A DNA stretch of 64,000 bases. Source: Actinobacillus lignieresii. GTDB lineage: Bacteria; Pseudomonadota; Gammaproteobacteria; Enterobacterales; Pasteurellaceae. The position numbers and the translations under genes are program-made. Position 1 is the stretch's first letter. The number at the start of each line of letters is the position of its first letter. The stretch spans positions 1,527,501 through 1,591,500 of the forward strand of contig NZ_UFRM01000001.1 of NCBI RefSeq assembly GCF_900444945.1, read 5' to 3'. Of the stretch, positions 39,964 through 48,829 are shown one piece after another. A model generated the notes under the pieces. It did not search any database. It had not been told where the DNA came from and worked only from the letters and a program-made list of their open reading frames with translations.

Positions 39964-40019
39964 AAGCGGTCGTTTTTCGTAAAAAATTTGCAAAAAATCA
40001 GCGAAAAACGACCGCTTGC
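39964..40019 (+). terminator. Perfect inverted uptake-signal hairpin between afuA and afuB
   Basis: AAGCGGTCGTTTTTCG (39964-39979) and CGAAAAACGACCGCTT (40002-40017) form a perfect 16-bp stem with TTTGCAAAAAA in the loop, then GCTTTT. As with ugpB, a hairpin directly follows the binding-protein gene, and probably reduces afuBC transcription. Confidence 0.8.
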
Positions 40020-40053
40020 TTTTCAATATTTTTATTAGTTGTTGTGAGGCTAT

Positions 40054-42117
40054 ATGGATTCTATTACAAATAAAAGATCGCTGTTTGAATCTAGCCACTT
40101 TTGGATTCTGCTCTCACTTATTGCATTTATTGCTCTCCCGTCCAAAGCACTGGATTACGGCTTATTGGAGAGTACCGCAGATGAATTTCTCGATGCGATG
40201 GGTTGGTCTTCCGTTAATCTGACGATACTTTGGTTTCTACCTTTAATCGGTTTTTGGCTACTGCCTTCTTTAAAACTTTCGAGCGAAACGCAAGCAAAAG
40301 TAGAATTAGGTTTAATTTCTTTCATACTATTATTCGCCTTTATTTCGGCAACGATTTATAAGGTCAGTATGGGCTATTCGGTTATCGTATTAATTGCTAC
40401 CTTAACCGCACTTGCCACCTTTGCTTTTGCTAAACTCAAAATGATGCAAGGCGATAAATTTATTATTGCCGCATTGCTCAGTATCATCTTGCTGATTTTC
40501 TTCTTTATCGTTTATCCGACCGTTGCGATTTTTATTTCGATGTTTTATGACGGCGAAACGTTCGCACCGGAACAAGTAGTCAGAATTTTAGGGCAGGGTT
40601 ATATTGTTCGAGTAATCAGTAACTCTTTATTCCTTTCCGGCTTTGTCGGCATTGTTTCAACCGTTTTCGGTTTAGCGTTTGCGCTTTATACCACTCGTAT
40701 CGCTCGCCGTACCGCCTTTATCGGGAAAATTTTCTCAATCCTACCGATTGTGACACCGCCGTTTGTGGTGGGTCTTGGCGTAACTTTAATGCTTGGTCGT
40801 TCGGGCTATGTGACCGAATTTTTAGATACCTATTTCGGCTTTAAAGATCATAACTGGCTGTATGGTTTTAACGGGATTGCGATCGCACAGATTCTCGCTT
40901 TTGCACCTATTTCATTTATGATTTTAGACGGTGCGTTGAAATCAATTCACCCATCGATTGAAGAAGCGTCTTATACGTTACGAGCAAACCGCTATCAAAC
41001 TTTCTACAACATTATTTTCCCGTTATTACGTCCGGCATTGGCGAACTCATTTTTAATCGTGTTTATCCAATCGCTCGCCGACTTCAGTAACCCGTTGGTT
41101 TTGGGCGGTAGCTTTGACGTAATCGCTACTCAAATTTATTTCTATATTGCCGGCTCACAATTAGATTATGCTTCGGCAAGTACCTTAGGTTCGATGTTGC
41201 TGATTTTCTCATTACTGATCTTTATCGTTCAGTATATGTGGATTGGTAATCGCTCTTATGTGACCGTTTCAGGGAAATCTTATCGCGGCGATGTACAAGA
41301 CCTACCAAGCGGTTTGAAATATACCATTATTGCAATGTTAGGTTTCTGGGTCGTCTTTAACTTTGCGTTATACGGCAGCATTTTCTACGGTAGCTTCACA
41401 GTAAACTGGGGGGTAGATTACACCCTAACCTTAAATAACTATGCAATGTTATTCGGACAAGGTTTAAGTGACGGGGCTTGGCCGTCTTTAATCAATACCA
41501 TGATTTACGCCGGTATTGCCGCACCGCTCACCGCATTATTCGGTTTATTAATCGCTTATATTGTGGTGCGTAAAGATTTCCAAGGTAAGAAAACCCTTGA
41601 GTTCTTAACCATGCTTTGCTTTGCCGTACCGGGTACGGTTGCCGGTGTGTCTTACATTCTCGCCTTTAATGATGCACCGATGTATATTACCGGCACTGGT
41701 ATTATCATTATCATCTCAATGGTAATGCGAGATTTACCGATCGGTATGCGTGCGGCGATTGCCGGACTTGGACAGTTGGATAAATCATTGGATGAAGCCT
41801 CATTATCATTAAAAGGCAGTTCGTTAAAAACCATTTGGTTTATCGTCTTCCCATTATTGAAACCGGCATTGTTATCCGCATTAGTGACCAGTTTCGTACG
41901 TGCGATGACAACCGTGAGTGCGATTGTGTTCCTTGTGACCGCAGATACTCGTGTTGCAACCGCTTATATATTAAATCGTGTTGAAGACGGTGAATACGGG
42001 GTGGCTATCGCATACGGTTCAATCTTAATTGTCGTGATGATGGCGATTATTTTATTCTTCGACTGGATTGTCGGGGACACTCGTATCGCAAAATCAAAAG
42101 CGAAAAAAGCAGATTAA
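40054..42117 (+). CDS. afuB: AfuB fused permease of the sugar-phosphate ABC importer
   Basis: A 687-aa membrane protein consisting of two fused ABC permease domains: a first (about 190-400) and second (about 465-680), each with an EAA-type loop (IEEASYTLRANRYQTFYNIIFPLL and LDEASLSLKGSSLKTIW). Extra N-terminal helices (about 20-170) precede them. Forms the complete channel with two copies of AfuC. Start has GTGAGG upstream. Confidence 0.87.
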   Translation: MDSITNKRSLFESSHFWILLSLIAFIALPSKALDYGLLESTADEFLDAMGWSSVNLTILWFLPLIGFWLLPSLKLSSETQAKVELGLISFILLFAFISATIYKVSMGYSVIVLIATLTALATFAFAKLKMMQGDKFIIAALLSIILLIFFFIVYPTVAIFISMFYDGETFAPEQVVRILGQGYIVRVISNSLFLSGFVGIVSTVFGLAFALYTTRIARRTAFIGKIFSILPIVTPPFVVGLGVTLMLGRSGYVTEFLDTYFGFKDHNWLYGFNGIAIAQILAFAPISFMILDGALKSIHPSIEEASYTLRANRYQTFYNIIFPLLRPALANSFLIVFIQSLADFSNPLVLGGSFDVIATQIYFYIAGSQLDYASASTLGSMLLIFSLLIFIVQYMWIGNRSYVTVSGKSYRGDVQDLPSGLKYTIIAMLGFWVVFNFALYGSIFYGSFTVNWGVDYTLTLNNYAMLFGQGLSDGAWPSLINTMIYAGIAAPLTALFGLLIAYIVVRKDFQGKKTLEFLTMLCFAVPGTVAGVSYILAFNDAPMYITGTGIIIIISMVMRDLPIGMRAAIAGLGQLDKSLDEASLSLKGSSLKTIWFIVFPLLKPALLSALVTSFVRAMTTVSAIVFLVTADTRVATAYILNRVEDGEYGVAIAYGSILIVVMMAIILFFDWIVGDTRIAKSKAKKAD

Positions 42118-42167
42118 TTCGTCCACGGGCGGTATGATGACCGCTCGTATATAAAAGGCAAAATATT

Positions 42168-43214
42168 ATGAACAACGATTTCTTAGTACTGAAAAATATT
42201 ACCAAATCTTTCGGTAAAGCAACGGTAATTGATAATTTAGATTTAGTGATTAAACGTGGCACGATGGTCACTTTATTAGGTCCTTCCGGCTGCGGTAAAA
42301 CCACCGTATTACGCTTAGTGGCAGGGCTTGAGAACCCGACAAGCGGTCAAATTTTTATTGATGGCGAAGATGTGACCAAATCTTCGATTCAAAACCGAGA
42401 TATTTGTATCGTGTTTCAATCTTATGCACTATTCCCGCATATGTCGATTGGCGATAACGTCGGTTATGGTTTACGTATGCAAGGCGTGAGTAATGAAGAA
42501 CGTAAACAGCGTGTGAAAGAAGCCTTAGAGTTAGTAGATTTAGCCGGCTTTGAAGATCGTTTTGTTGATCAAATTTCAGGTGGTCAACAACAACGTGTTG
42601 CATTAGCCCGTGCCTTAGTGCTAAAACCGAAAGTGTTACTATTCGATGAGCCGTTAAGTAACTTGGATGCCAACTTACGCCGTTCGATGCGTGAAAAAAT
42701 TCGTGAATTGCAACAGCGTTTAGGCATTACTTCGCTTTATGTTACGCACGACCAAACCGAAGCGTTTGCGGTTTCGGATGAAGTTATCGTGATGAACAAA
42801 GGCAAAATTATGCAAAAAGCACCGGCAAAAGATCTGTATTTACGACCGAATTCTTTATTCCTTGCGAATTTTATGGGCGAATCAACCATTTTTGACGGTA
42901 ACTTAAATCAAGGTACGATTTCTATCGGAGATTACTGTTTCCCACTTCATAATGCTGCGGATTTTGGTGTATCGGACGGAGAATGTTTAGTTGGGGTACG
43001 CCCAGAAGCAATCAGACTCACCGCCACAGGCGAGGCTAGCCAACGTTGCCAAATCAAGAGTGCGGTTTATATGGGTAATCACTGGGAAATTGTGGCGAAT
43101 TGGGGTGGTAAAGACGTATTAATTAATGCGAATCCGGATCAATTTAATCCCGATACCAAAGAAGCATTTATCCACTTTACCGAGCAAGGTATTTTCTTAC
43201 TGAACAAAGAGTAA
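42168..43214 (+). CDS. afuC: AfuC ATPase of the sugar-phosphate ABC importer
   Basis: A 348-aa ATPase with Walker [10 protein letters not shown], signature [15 protein letters not shown], Walker [14 protein letters not shown] and switch [10 protein letters not shown]-terminal TOBE domain follows. FbpC-like; annotated as iron transport in many genomes. An uptake signal ACAAGCGGTC (42339-42348) is embedded in the codons for TSG, at the same place as in ugpC. Confidence 0.87.
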   Translation: MNNDFLVLKNITKSFGKATVIDNLDLVIKRGTMVTLLGPSGCGKTTVLRLVAGLENPTSGQIFIDGEDVTKSSIQNRDICIVFQSYALFPHMSIGDNVGYGLRMQGVSNEERKQRVKEALELVDLAGFEDRFVDQISGGQQQRVALARALVLKPKVLLFDEPLSNLDANLRRSMREKIRELQQRLGITSLYVTHDQTEAFAVSDEVIVMNKGKIMQKAPAKDLYLRPNSLFLANFMGESTIFDGNLNQGTISIGDYCFPLHNAADFGVSDGECLVGVRPEAIRLTATGEASQRCQIKSAVYMGNHWEIVANWGGKDVLINANPDQFNPDTKEAFIHFTEQGIFLLNKE

Positions 43215-43277
43215 GTAACAGGAAAACAAGCGGTTATTTTTGCGAAAATTTTTGCAATGACACCACTTTAAGATATT

Positions 43278-43301
43278 GTAGGGCGAGAATATCCGCCCTA
43301 C
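43278..43301. repeat. GC-rich hairpin, copy 2 of a dispersed element
   Basis: GTAGGGCG (43278-43285), AGAATATC, CGCCCTAC (43294-43301) between convergent afuC and mpl. Shares GGGCG/GAATA/CGCCCT with the hairpin at 17670-17688. Possible REP-like element, probably also terminating both genes. Confidence 0.55.
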
Positions 43302-43304
43302 TTG

Positions 43305-44669
43305 TTAAGCTTTCAATACTTGTAGCAATTTCTGATGAATTCCACCAAACGCACCGTTACTCATCACTAAAATATGATCCGTCGGTTTCGCTTCTTCCAC
43401 AATCATTTTTACCAATTCATCTAAATCCGCCGACCATTTGGCAGGTTGAGTTAAATTATCCGTAATCACTGAAACCGCCCACGGAATCGTATCCGGTTGA
43501 TAAACGAATACCGCATTCGCATCGGCTAAACTCGGTGCGATCTCTTCTTTATGCACCCCCATTTTCATCGTATTGGAACGAGGTTCAAGCACCGCTAAAA
43601 TACGCTGTTCTTTACCCACTTTGCCACGTAAAGCGTCAATTGTTGCGGCAATTGCGGTCGGATGGTGAGCAAAGTCATCATAGACGGTAATACCATTCAC
43701 TTCGCCTTTTACTTCTAAACGGCGGTTTGCATTAATGAATGAAGCGAGCGCATCGCAAGCACCTGCTACCGATACGCCGGCGTGATGTGCCGCGGCAATC
43801 GCCATTAGTGCATTATGCATATTATGCGCCCCGATAATATTCCATTTGACTTCGCCGGCTTTTTCACCTTTGTGGAATACTTCAAAATGCGAACAATCGG
43901 CAGAAATCGGTTTGGCAAACCACTGTTTATCTTCACCGATAAATTGCAGCTCGCTGTAACTACCCATTTTTAGCGTATTTTGTACATTCTCATCCGCTAT
44001 TGCAGAAAGAATGCAACCGCTGTTCGGCATGGTACGTACTAGGTGATGGAATTGACGTTGAATCGCTTTTAAATCATCAAAAATATCCGCATGGTCAAAT
44101 TCAATATTGTTGATAATTAACGTTTTTGGTGTGTAATGTACAAATTTAGACCGCTTGTCAAAGAACGCCGAATCATACTCGTCCGCTTCAATTACAAAGA
44201 ATTTGCTTGAGCCGGCACGCGCCGAAATCCCGAAATTACCGGCAACCCCGCCGATTAAGAAACCGGCATCAAGATTATTTTGATCTAAAATCCACGCTAA
44301 CATACCGGTAGTAGTGGTTTTACCGTGCGTACCGGATACGGCTAACACCCAGCGATCTTTTAACAGATGATCATGTAACCATTGCGGACCTGAAGTGTAA
44401 TTTAGCTGATTATCCAATACATATTCTACGCAAGGATTGCCCCGGCTCATTGCATTCCCAATTACCACTAAATCCGGTGCAGGTTGCAACTGTGCGACAT
44501 CGTAATTCGGGATAATATCAATACCGTGGCTTTCTAAAAATGTACTCATCGGCGGATAAACGTTAGTGTCCGAACCCGTTACTTTATAGCCGAGTTCTCG
44601 AGCAATCATTGCGACACCACCCATAAATGTTCCGCAGATTCCCAAGATATGAATATGTTTTTGTCTCAT
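43305..44669 (-). CDS. mpl: UDP-MurNAc:tripeptide ligase (murein recycling)
   Basis: A 454-aa Mur ligase that joins the recycled tripeptide L-Ala-gamma-D-Glu-meso-DAP to UDP-MurNAc. N-terminal HIHILGICGTFMGGVA, ATP loop SGTHGKTTTTGML, and DDFAHHPTAIAATI are typical of Mpl. The start at 44669 (MRQKHIHIL) is chosen for AAGGTG upstream and family alignment; an in-frame codon at 44738 is rejected. Divergent from fbp. Confidence 0.92.
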   Translation of the reverse strand: MRQKHIHILGICGTFMGGVAMIARELGYKVTGSDTNVYPPMSTFLESHGIDIIPNYDVAQLQPAPDLVVIGNAMSRGNPCVEYVLDNQLNYTSGPQWLHDHLLKDRWVLAVSGTHGKTTTTGMLAWILDQNNLDAGFLIGGVAGNFGISARAGSSKFFVIEADEYDSAFFDKRSKFVHYTPKTLIINNIEFDHADIFDDLKAIQRQFHHLVRTMPNSGCILSAIADENVQNTLKMGSYSELQFIGEDKQWFAKPISADCSHFEVFHKGEKAGEVKWNIIGAHNMHNALMAIAAAHHAGVSVAGACDALASFINANRRLEVKGEVNGITVYDDFAHHPTAIAATIDALRGKVGKEQRILAVLEPRSNTMKMGVHKEEIAPSLADANAVFVYQPDTIPWAVSVITDNLTQPAKWSADLDELVKMIVEEAKPTDHILVMSNGAFGGIHQKLLQVLKA

Positions 44670-44693
44670 AAATTCACCTTCATGTAAAAAATA

Positions 44694-44755
44694 TGTGATC
44701 AATGTCACAAAATTGTTGTACCTTATTAGAGGTAACATCGGTTTATCTCTATAAT
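44694..44755 (+). promoter_or_regulatory. CRP site and -10 of fbp
   Basis: TGTGATCAATGTCACA (44694-44709) is a perfect TGTGA-N6-TCACA CRP dyad in the mpl-fbp divergent region. TATAAT at 44750-44755 is a consensus -10 for fbp, without a good -35. A start near 44762 puts the CRP centre at about -60, class I. This predicts cAMP-CRP activation of fbp. Confidence 0.72.
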
Positions 44756-44791
44756 ATTACTTACTATTCTAGCATAGCCCAAGGAGAAATT

Positions 44792-45796
44792 ATGAAAACA
44801 CTCGGCGAATTTATTATTGAAAAACAAGCGGAGTACCCAGAAGCGAAAGGCGAATTAAGCGGTATTTTATCGTCTATTCGACTTGCTGCTAAAATTATTC
44901 ACCGAGAAATTAACCGCGCCGGTTTAAGCCAAGATATTTTAGGCGTAGCCGGTTCGGAGAATATTCAAGGCGAAGCGCAAATGAAATTAGACGTATTCGC
45001 TAACGAAACGATGAAAAAAGCGTTATTGGCTCGTGAAGAAGTTGCCGGTTTTGCATCCGAAGAAGACGATAATTTTGTCGCATTTGAAAATGATCGCGCT
45101 AAAAACGCTAAATATATTCTGATGACCGATCCGTTGGACGGTTCTTCCAATATTGACGTAAACGTTTCGGTCGGTACGATTTTCTCTATTTATAAACGCG
45201 TCTCGCCGATCGGCTCGCCGGTGACAATGGAAGATTTTTTACAAGAAGGACGTAAACAGGTTGCCGCAGGCTATGTGACTTACGGTTCATCAACGATGTT
45301 GGTTTATACCACCGGTAACGGTGTAAACGGCTTTACCTATGATCCGTCACTCGGTTTATTTATTCTTTCTCATCCGGATATGAAAATGCCGACGGAAGGA
45401 AAATACTATTCGATTAACGAAGGTCAGTACGTTACGTTCCCGATGGGAGTGAAAAAATTCATTAAATATTGCCAAGAAAGTGACGAAGCGACTAAACGTC
45501 CGTATTCATCACGTTATATCGGTTCGTTAGTATCGGATTTCCACCGCAACCTTTTAAAAGGCGGTATCTATATTTATCCGACTTCAACCGTTTATCCGAA
45601 AGGTAAATTACGTTTATTGTATGAAGGTAATCCGATGGCATTCTTAGCCGAACAAGCCGGCGGTATGGCAACAGACGGTTTTAATCCGATTTTGGATATT
45701 AAACCGAGCGAACTGCATCAGCGCGTGCCGTTCTTTGTCGGTTCGACCTCAATGGTTAAGCAAGCGGATAAATTTATGCAGGAATGTGCGGAATAA
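44792..45796 (+). CDS. fbp: Fructose-1,6-bisphosphatase, class I
   Basis: A 334-aa gluconeogenic enzyme making fructose-6-phosphate. Metal-site motif [12 protein letters not shown] is clear, with FASEEDD before it and [22 protein letters not shown] near the C-terminus. The start at 44792 (MKTLGEFII) follows AAGGAG; an upstream in-frame codon at 44702 lies within the CRP site and is rejected. A strong terminator follows. Confidence 0.94.
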   Translation: MKTLGEFIIEKQAEYPEAKGELSGILSSIRLAAKIIHREINRAGLSQDILGVAGSENIQGEAQMKLDVFANETMKKALLAREEVAGFASEEDDNFVAFENDRAKNAKYILMTDPLDGSSNIDVNVSVGTIFSIYKRVSPIGSPVTMEDFLQEGRKQVAAGYVTYGSSTMLVYTTGNGVNGFTYDPSLGLFILSHPDMKMPTEGKYYSINEGQYVTFPMGVKKFIKYCQESDEATKRPYSSRYIGSLVSDFHRNLLKGGIYIYPTSTVYPKGKLRLLYEGNPMAFLAEQAGGMATDGFNPILDIKPSELHQRVPFFVGSTSMVKQADKFMQECAE

Positions 45797-45812
45797 TACC
45801 GAGATAAACAAA

Positions 45813-45846
45813 AAACCGAACGCTTTAAAACGTTCGGTTTTTTTAT
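45813..45846. terminator. Bidirectional terminator after fbp
   Basis: AAACCGAACG (45813-45822) and CGTTCGGTTT (45831-45840) flanked by A and T runs. It serves fbp and the convergent peroxiredoxin gene. Confidence 0.92.
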
Positions 45847-45868
45847 ATTAAGCGGTTAATTTTGCCGA

Positions 45869-46603
45869 TTATTTTGCAAAATATGCGACTAAATCGTCGC
45901 TACCGCCGATGTATTTACCGCCGATGAATACTTGCGGAACCGATGTTTTACCGGTAATCGCACGTACGGAAATTGTTGAAGCGTCGCGACCTAATACGAT
46001 TTCTTCAAAAGTATAACCTTTCTCTTTTAATAACGCTTTGGCTTTCGCGCAGAAAGGACAGCCCGGTTTAGTGATGATTGATACCGATTCTTTCGGCGCC
46101 CAACCTTGGACTAAATATTTCATCATGGTATCCGCATCGGATACTTTGAACGGATCGCCCGGTTCTTGCGGCTCGATGAACATTTTTTCAACTACGCCGT
46201 TTTTCACGAGCATAGAATAACGCCATGAACGTTTACCGAAACCTAAGTCTTCTTTACCGACCAACATACCCATGCCTTCGGTAAATTCACCGTTACCGTC
46301 CGGAATTACCGTAACGTTTTCAGATTCTTGGTCCGCTTTCCATGCGTTCATTACGAATGTATCATTAACAGACATACAGATAATGTTATCGACACCCGCC
46401 GCTTTAAATTCGCACGCTAATTCGTTATAACGCGGTAAGTGAGTTGATGAACAAGTCGGGGTAAATGCGCCCGGAAGCGAGAAAACGATAACGGTTTTAT
46501 TATCGAATAATTCCGCTGTGGTTACATCGACCCAAGCATCGCCTTGACGTGTGTGGAAGGTTACGTTAGGTACTTTTTGACCCGTCATATCTTTTAAAGA
46601 CAT
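45869..46603 (-). CDS. Peroxiredoxin-glutaredoxin fusion (hybrid Prx5)
   Basis: A 244-aa fusion that reduces peroxides with glutathione. N-terminal Prx5 domain (1-165) with peroxidatic C51 (GAFTPTCSSTH); C-terminal glutaredoxin domain (about 172-244) with CPFC (C182, C185) and the GSH-binding TSVPQVFIGG. This is the known Haemophilus hybrid (PGdx) type. Divergent from oxyR across 125 bp containing an OxyR-type dyad. Confidence 0.94.
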   Translation of the reverse strand: MSLKDMTGQKVPNVTFHTRQGDAWVDVTTAELFDNKTVIVFSLPGAFTPTCSSTHLPRYNELACEFKAAGVDNIICMSVNDTFVMNAWKADQESENVTVIPDGNGEFTEGMGMLVGKEDLGFGKRSWRYSMLVKNGVVEKMFIEPQEPGDPFKVSDADTMMKYLVQGWAPKESVSIITKPGCPFCAKAKALLKEKGYTFEEIVLGRDASTISVRAITGKTSVPQVFIGGKYIGGSDDLVAYFAK

Positions 46604-46677
46604 AAAAATTCTCCTATTTTACATAATGTTTTTCAAAAACCGCACGCATTCTACACCTAAATATGCCATAATTCATC

Positions 46678-46692
46678 CTATTTAATTAATAG
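46678..46692. promoter_or_regulatory. OxyR-type operator core between prx-grx and oxyR
   Basis: CTATTTAATTAATAG (46678-46692) is CTAT-N7-ATAG, the spacing of half-sites in the OxyR consensus. It is embedded in the longer dyad CCTATT/AATAGG. The outer half-sites are weak (ATAATTCATCCTAT on the left). It fits autoregulation of oxyR and activation of the peroxidase gene. Confidence 0.62.
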
Positions 46693-46728
46693 GAAAACGG
46701 TCATCCTTTGATCTCATGAGGAGTAGTT

Positions 46729-47622
46729 GTGAATATTAGAGATTTAGAATATTTAATCGCTTTAGCAGACTATAAACATTTCCGCCGAGCGGCGGACGCC
46801 TGTAACGTCAGCCAACCGACACTAAGCGGTCAAATTCGCAAACTAGAGGACGAATTAGGTACGGTATTACTTGAACGTACCAGCCGTAAGGTATTATTTA
46901 CCCAAGCCGGTTTAACTCTTGTCGAACAAGCGAAAGCCGTCTTACGTGAAGTAAAAGTGCTAAAAGAGATGGCAAGTAACCAAGGGAAAGAAATGTCTGG
47001 ACCGCTGCATGTCGGCATTATTCCGACCCTTGGTCCGTACCTTTTACCACTTGTATTGCCGGCATTGAAATCGACATTCCCCGAGTTGGAACTCTATATT
47101 TATGAGCTGCAAACCACGCAACTGGTTGATCAACTTGAATCCGGACAACTGGATTGCGGAATTTTAGCTTTTGTCAAAGAAAGCGAACCCTTTATCGAAG
47201 TGCCTATTTTTAACGAACAAATGCTTTTAGCGGTTTCAGATAAACATGAGTGGTCGCATAAAAGTAAGATGGATATTTCATACTTAAAAGATAAAGAATT
47301 ACTCTTTTTAGACGACGGGCATTGCCTACGTACGCAAACGCTTGATTATTGCTTATCCGTCGGTGCCAAAGAAAGCACGCATTTTAAAGCGACCAATCTT
47401 GAAACGTTACGTAATATGGTGGCGGCGAACGTCGGGATGTCACTTATTCCGGAATTAGCGGCGAAGCCTTGCGAGGGGCTGAATTACCTCACATTTGATG
47501 AACCTAAACCTTATCGCACCGTCGGCTTAATTTATCGTCCGGGTTCACCGCTACGTATTCGTTACGAACGTCTTGCAAAAGAAGTTTCCAAGATTATGAA
47601 ACAAGAGAAAATTCATGAGTAA
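46729..47622 (+). CDS. oxyR: Hydrogen-peroxide sensor OxyR
   Basis: A 297-aa LysR regulator with redox cysteines at C199 and C208 ([12 protein letters not shown]), exactly as in E. coli OxyR. Peroxide forms the C199-C208 disulfide and turns on antioxidant genes. N-terminal helix-turn-helix with [15 protein letters not shown]. The start codon is GTG with ATGAGGAG upstream. It overlaps fabR by 8 nt, so the two are translated together. Confidence 0.95.
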   Translation: MNIRDLEYLIALADYKHFRRAADACNVSQPTLSGQIRKLEDELGTVLLERTSRKVLFTQAGLTLVEQAKAVLREVKVLKEMASNQGKEMSGPLHVGIIPTLGPYLLPLVLPALKSTFPELELYIYELQTTQLVDQLESGQLDCGILAFVKESEPFIEVPIFNEQMLLAVSDKHEWSHKSKMDISYLKDKELLFLDDGHCLRTQTLDYCLSVGAKESTHFKATNLETLRNMVAANVGMSLIPELAAKPCEGLNYLTFDEPKPYRTVGLIYRPGSPLRIRYERLAKEVSKIMKQEKIHE

Positions 47623-48247
47623 TATCGGTATCCGCGCCCAACAAAAAGAGAAAACGCGTCGTGCATTGGTGGATGCGGCTTTTAACCAATTAAGTGCGGA
47701 AAAAAGTTTTTCTAACTTGAGTTTACGCGAAGTGTCCAGAGAAGCCGGTATTGCGCCGACTTCATTCTATCGCCATTTTAAAGATATGGACGAATTAGGG
47801 TTGGCGATGGTGGACGAATCGGGATTACTCTTACGTCAATTAATGCGCCAAGCGCGCAAGCGTATTGCGACCGGCGGAAGCGTAGTCGCCGTTTCGACCG
47901 ATACTTTCTTCGAGTTGATTGCCGATCGCCCGAATGTGTTCCGCTTACTGCTACGAGAAAGTTCCGGTACTTCGCAAGCGTTTCGTACCGCGGCATCGCG
48001 CGAGATTCAACATTTTATTGCCGAGCTGACCGATTATATTATGGCGAAAGATCCGAACAGCAGCCGTGAAATCGCCTATATCCAAGCCGAAGGCTTAGTG
48101 ACTATCGTATTTACCGCCGGCTCTTATGCGCTTGATATGAATACGCAAGAGCGAGAAAAATTAAAAAAACGCGTGATTATGCAATTAAGAATGTTAGCTA
48201 GAGGAGCGGCTTCTTATACTTATAGCCACGACAAGGAACACCAATAA
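47615..48247 (+). CDS. fabR: Fatty-acid regulator FabR (TetR family)
   Basis: A 210-aa TetR repressor that tunes unsaturated fatty-acid genes fabA/fabB. N-terminal helix-turn-helix [47 protein letters not shown] follows as in E. coli FabR. oxyR-fabR is the same order as in E. coli. It overlaps oxyR and touches the next gene (TAATG). Confidence 0.92.
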   Translation: MSNIGIRAQQKEKTRRALVDAAFNQLSAEKSFSNLSLREVSREAGIAPTSFYRHFKDMDELGLAMVDESGLLLRQLMRQARKRIATGGSVVAVSTDTFFELIADRPNVFRLLLRESSGTSQAFRTAASREIQHFIAELTDYIMAKDPNSSREIAYIQAEGLVTIVFTAGSYALDMNTQEREKLKKRVIMQLRMLARGAASYTYSHDKEHQ

Positions 48248-48762
48248 TGCAGAACAAATACGCTATGCTTTCACGTTTCGGTAAAAACATTTTTTTCTAC
48301 GGATTAATGTTTATCGTGCTAAGTACCGTGATTGATTGGTATCGTAAACCGAGTGCGCCGAACCAATTTGCGCAACAAGTTTTATATGATTTACAGCACC
48401 AGCCGAAAATGATCGCCCAACTTAGTCACGACCGACCAATGTTACTGTACTTTTGGGGCAGTTGGTGTACCTATTGCAAATTCACTTCGCCGGCAATTCA
48501 ACAATTTGCCGATGAGAATGTTCCCGTTTTAAGCGTTGCACTTAAATCCGGTACGCCGCAAGATGTCGTCGATTACCTCAAACAAGAAGATTACCGCTTC
48601 CCCGTTATCAATGATCCTGACGGCGTAATCTCCAAAAGCTGGGATATTCAAGCGACTCCGACGGTTCTCATCATTAAAGACGGCGAAATCGTTCAACATA
48701 CGACAGGGCTTACGAGTTATTGGGGACTTAAAGTCCGCCTTTGGCTCAGTAACTTAACTTAA
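48247..48762 (+). CDS. Membrane-anchored thioredoxin-like disulfide oxidoreductase
   Basis: A 171-aa protein with an N-terminal membrane anchor (about 12-30) and a periplasmic TlpA/DsbE-like thioredoxin domain. Active site [10 protein letters not shown] (C74, C77) and cis-Pro segment ATPTVLI. Likely catalyses thiol-disulfide exchange in the periplasm; its partner is unknown. Coupled to fabR at TAATG, ending the oxyR-fabR unit. Confidence 0.83.
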   Translation: MQNKYAMLSRFGKNIFFYGLMFIVLSTVIDWYRKPSAPNQFAQQVLYDLQHQPKMIAQLSHDRPMLLYFWGSWCTYCKFTSPAIQQFADENVPVLSVALKSGTPQDVVDYLKQEDYRFPVINDPDGVISKSWDIQATPTVLIIKDGEIVQHTTGLTSYWGLKVRLWLSNLT

Positions 48763-48766
48763 TTCG

Positions 48767-48808
48767 AGCGGTCTGATTTGTAAATTTTTCTGCAAATCAG
48801 ACCGCTTT
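48767..48808 (+). terminator. Perfect inverted uptake-signal hairpin before rnr
   Basis: AGCGGTCTGATTTG (48767-48780) and CAAATCAGACCGCT (48793-48806) form a 14-bp perfect stem with a T-rich loop, between the thioredoxin-like gene and rnr. Few Ts follow. Confidence 0.7.
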
Positions 48809-48829
48809 AACATATATAAAGAGTACATT

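Noticed and set aside
38908..43214. afuABC as a ferric iron importer
   Set aside because: Kept as family resemblance only; no Fur box, a CRP-like site, and reported hexose-phosphate binding argue for sugar phosphate.
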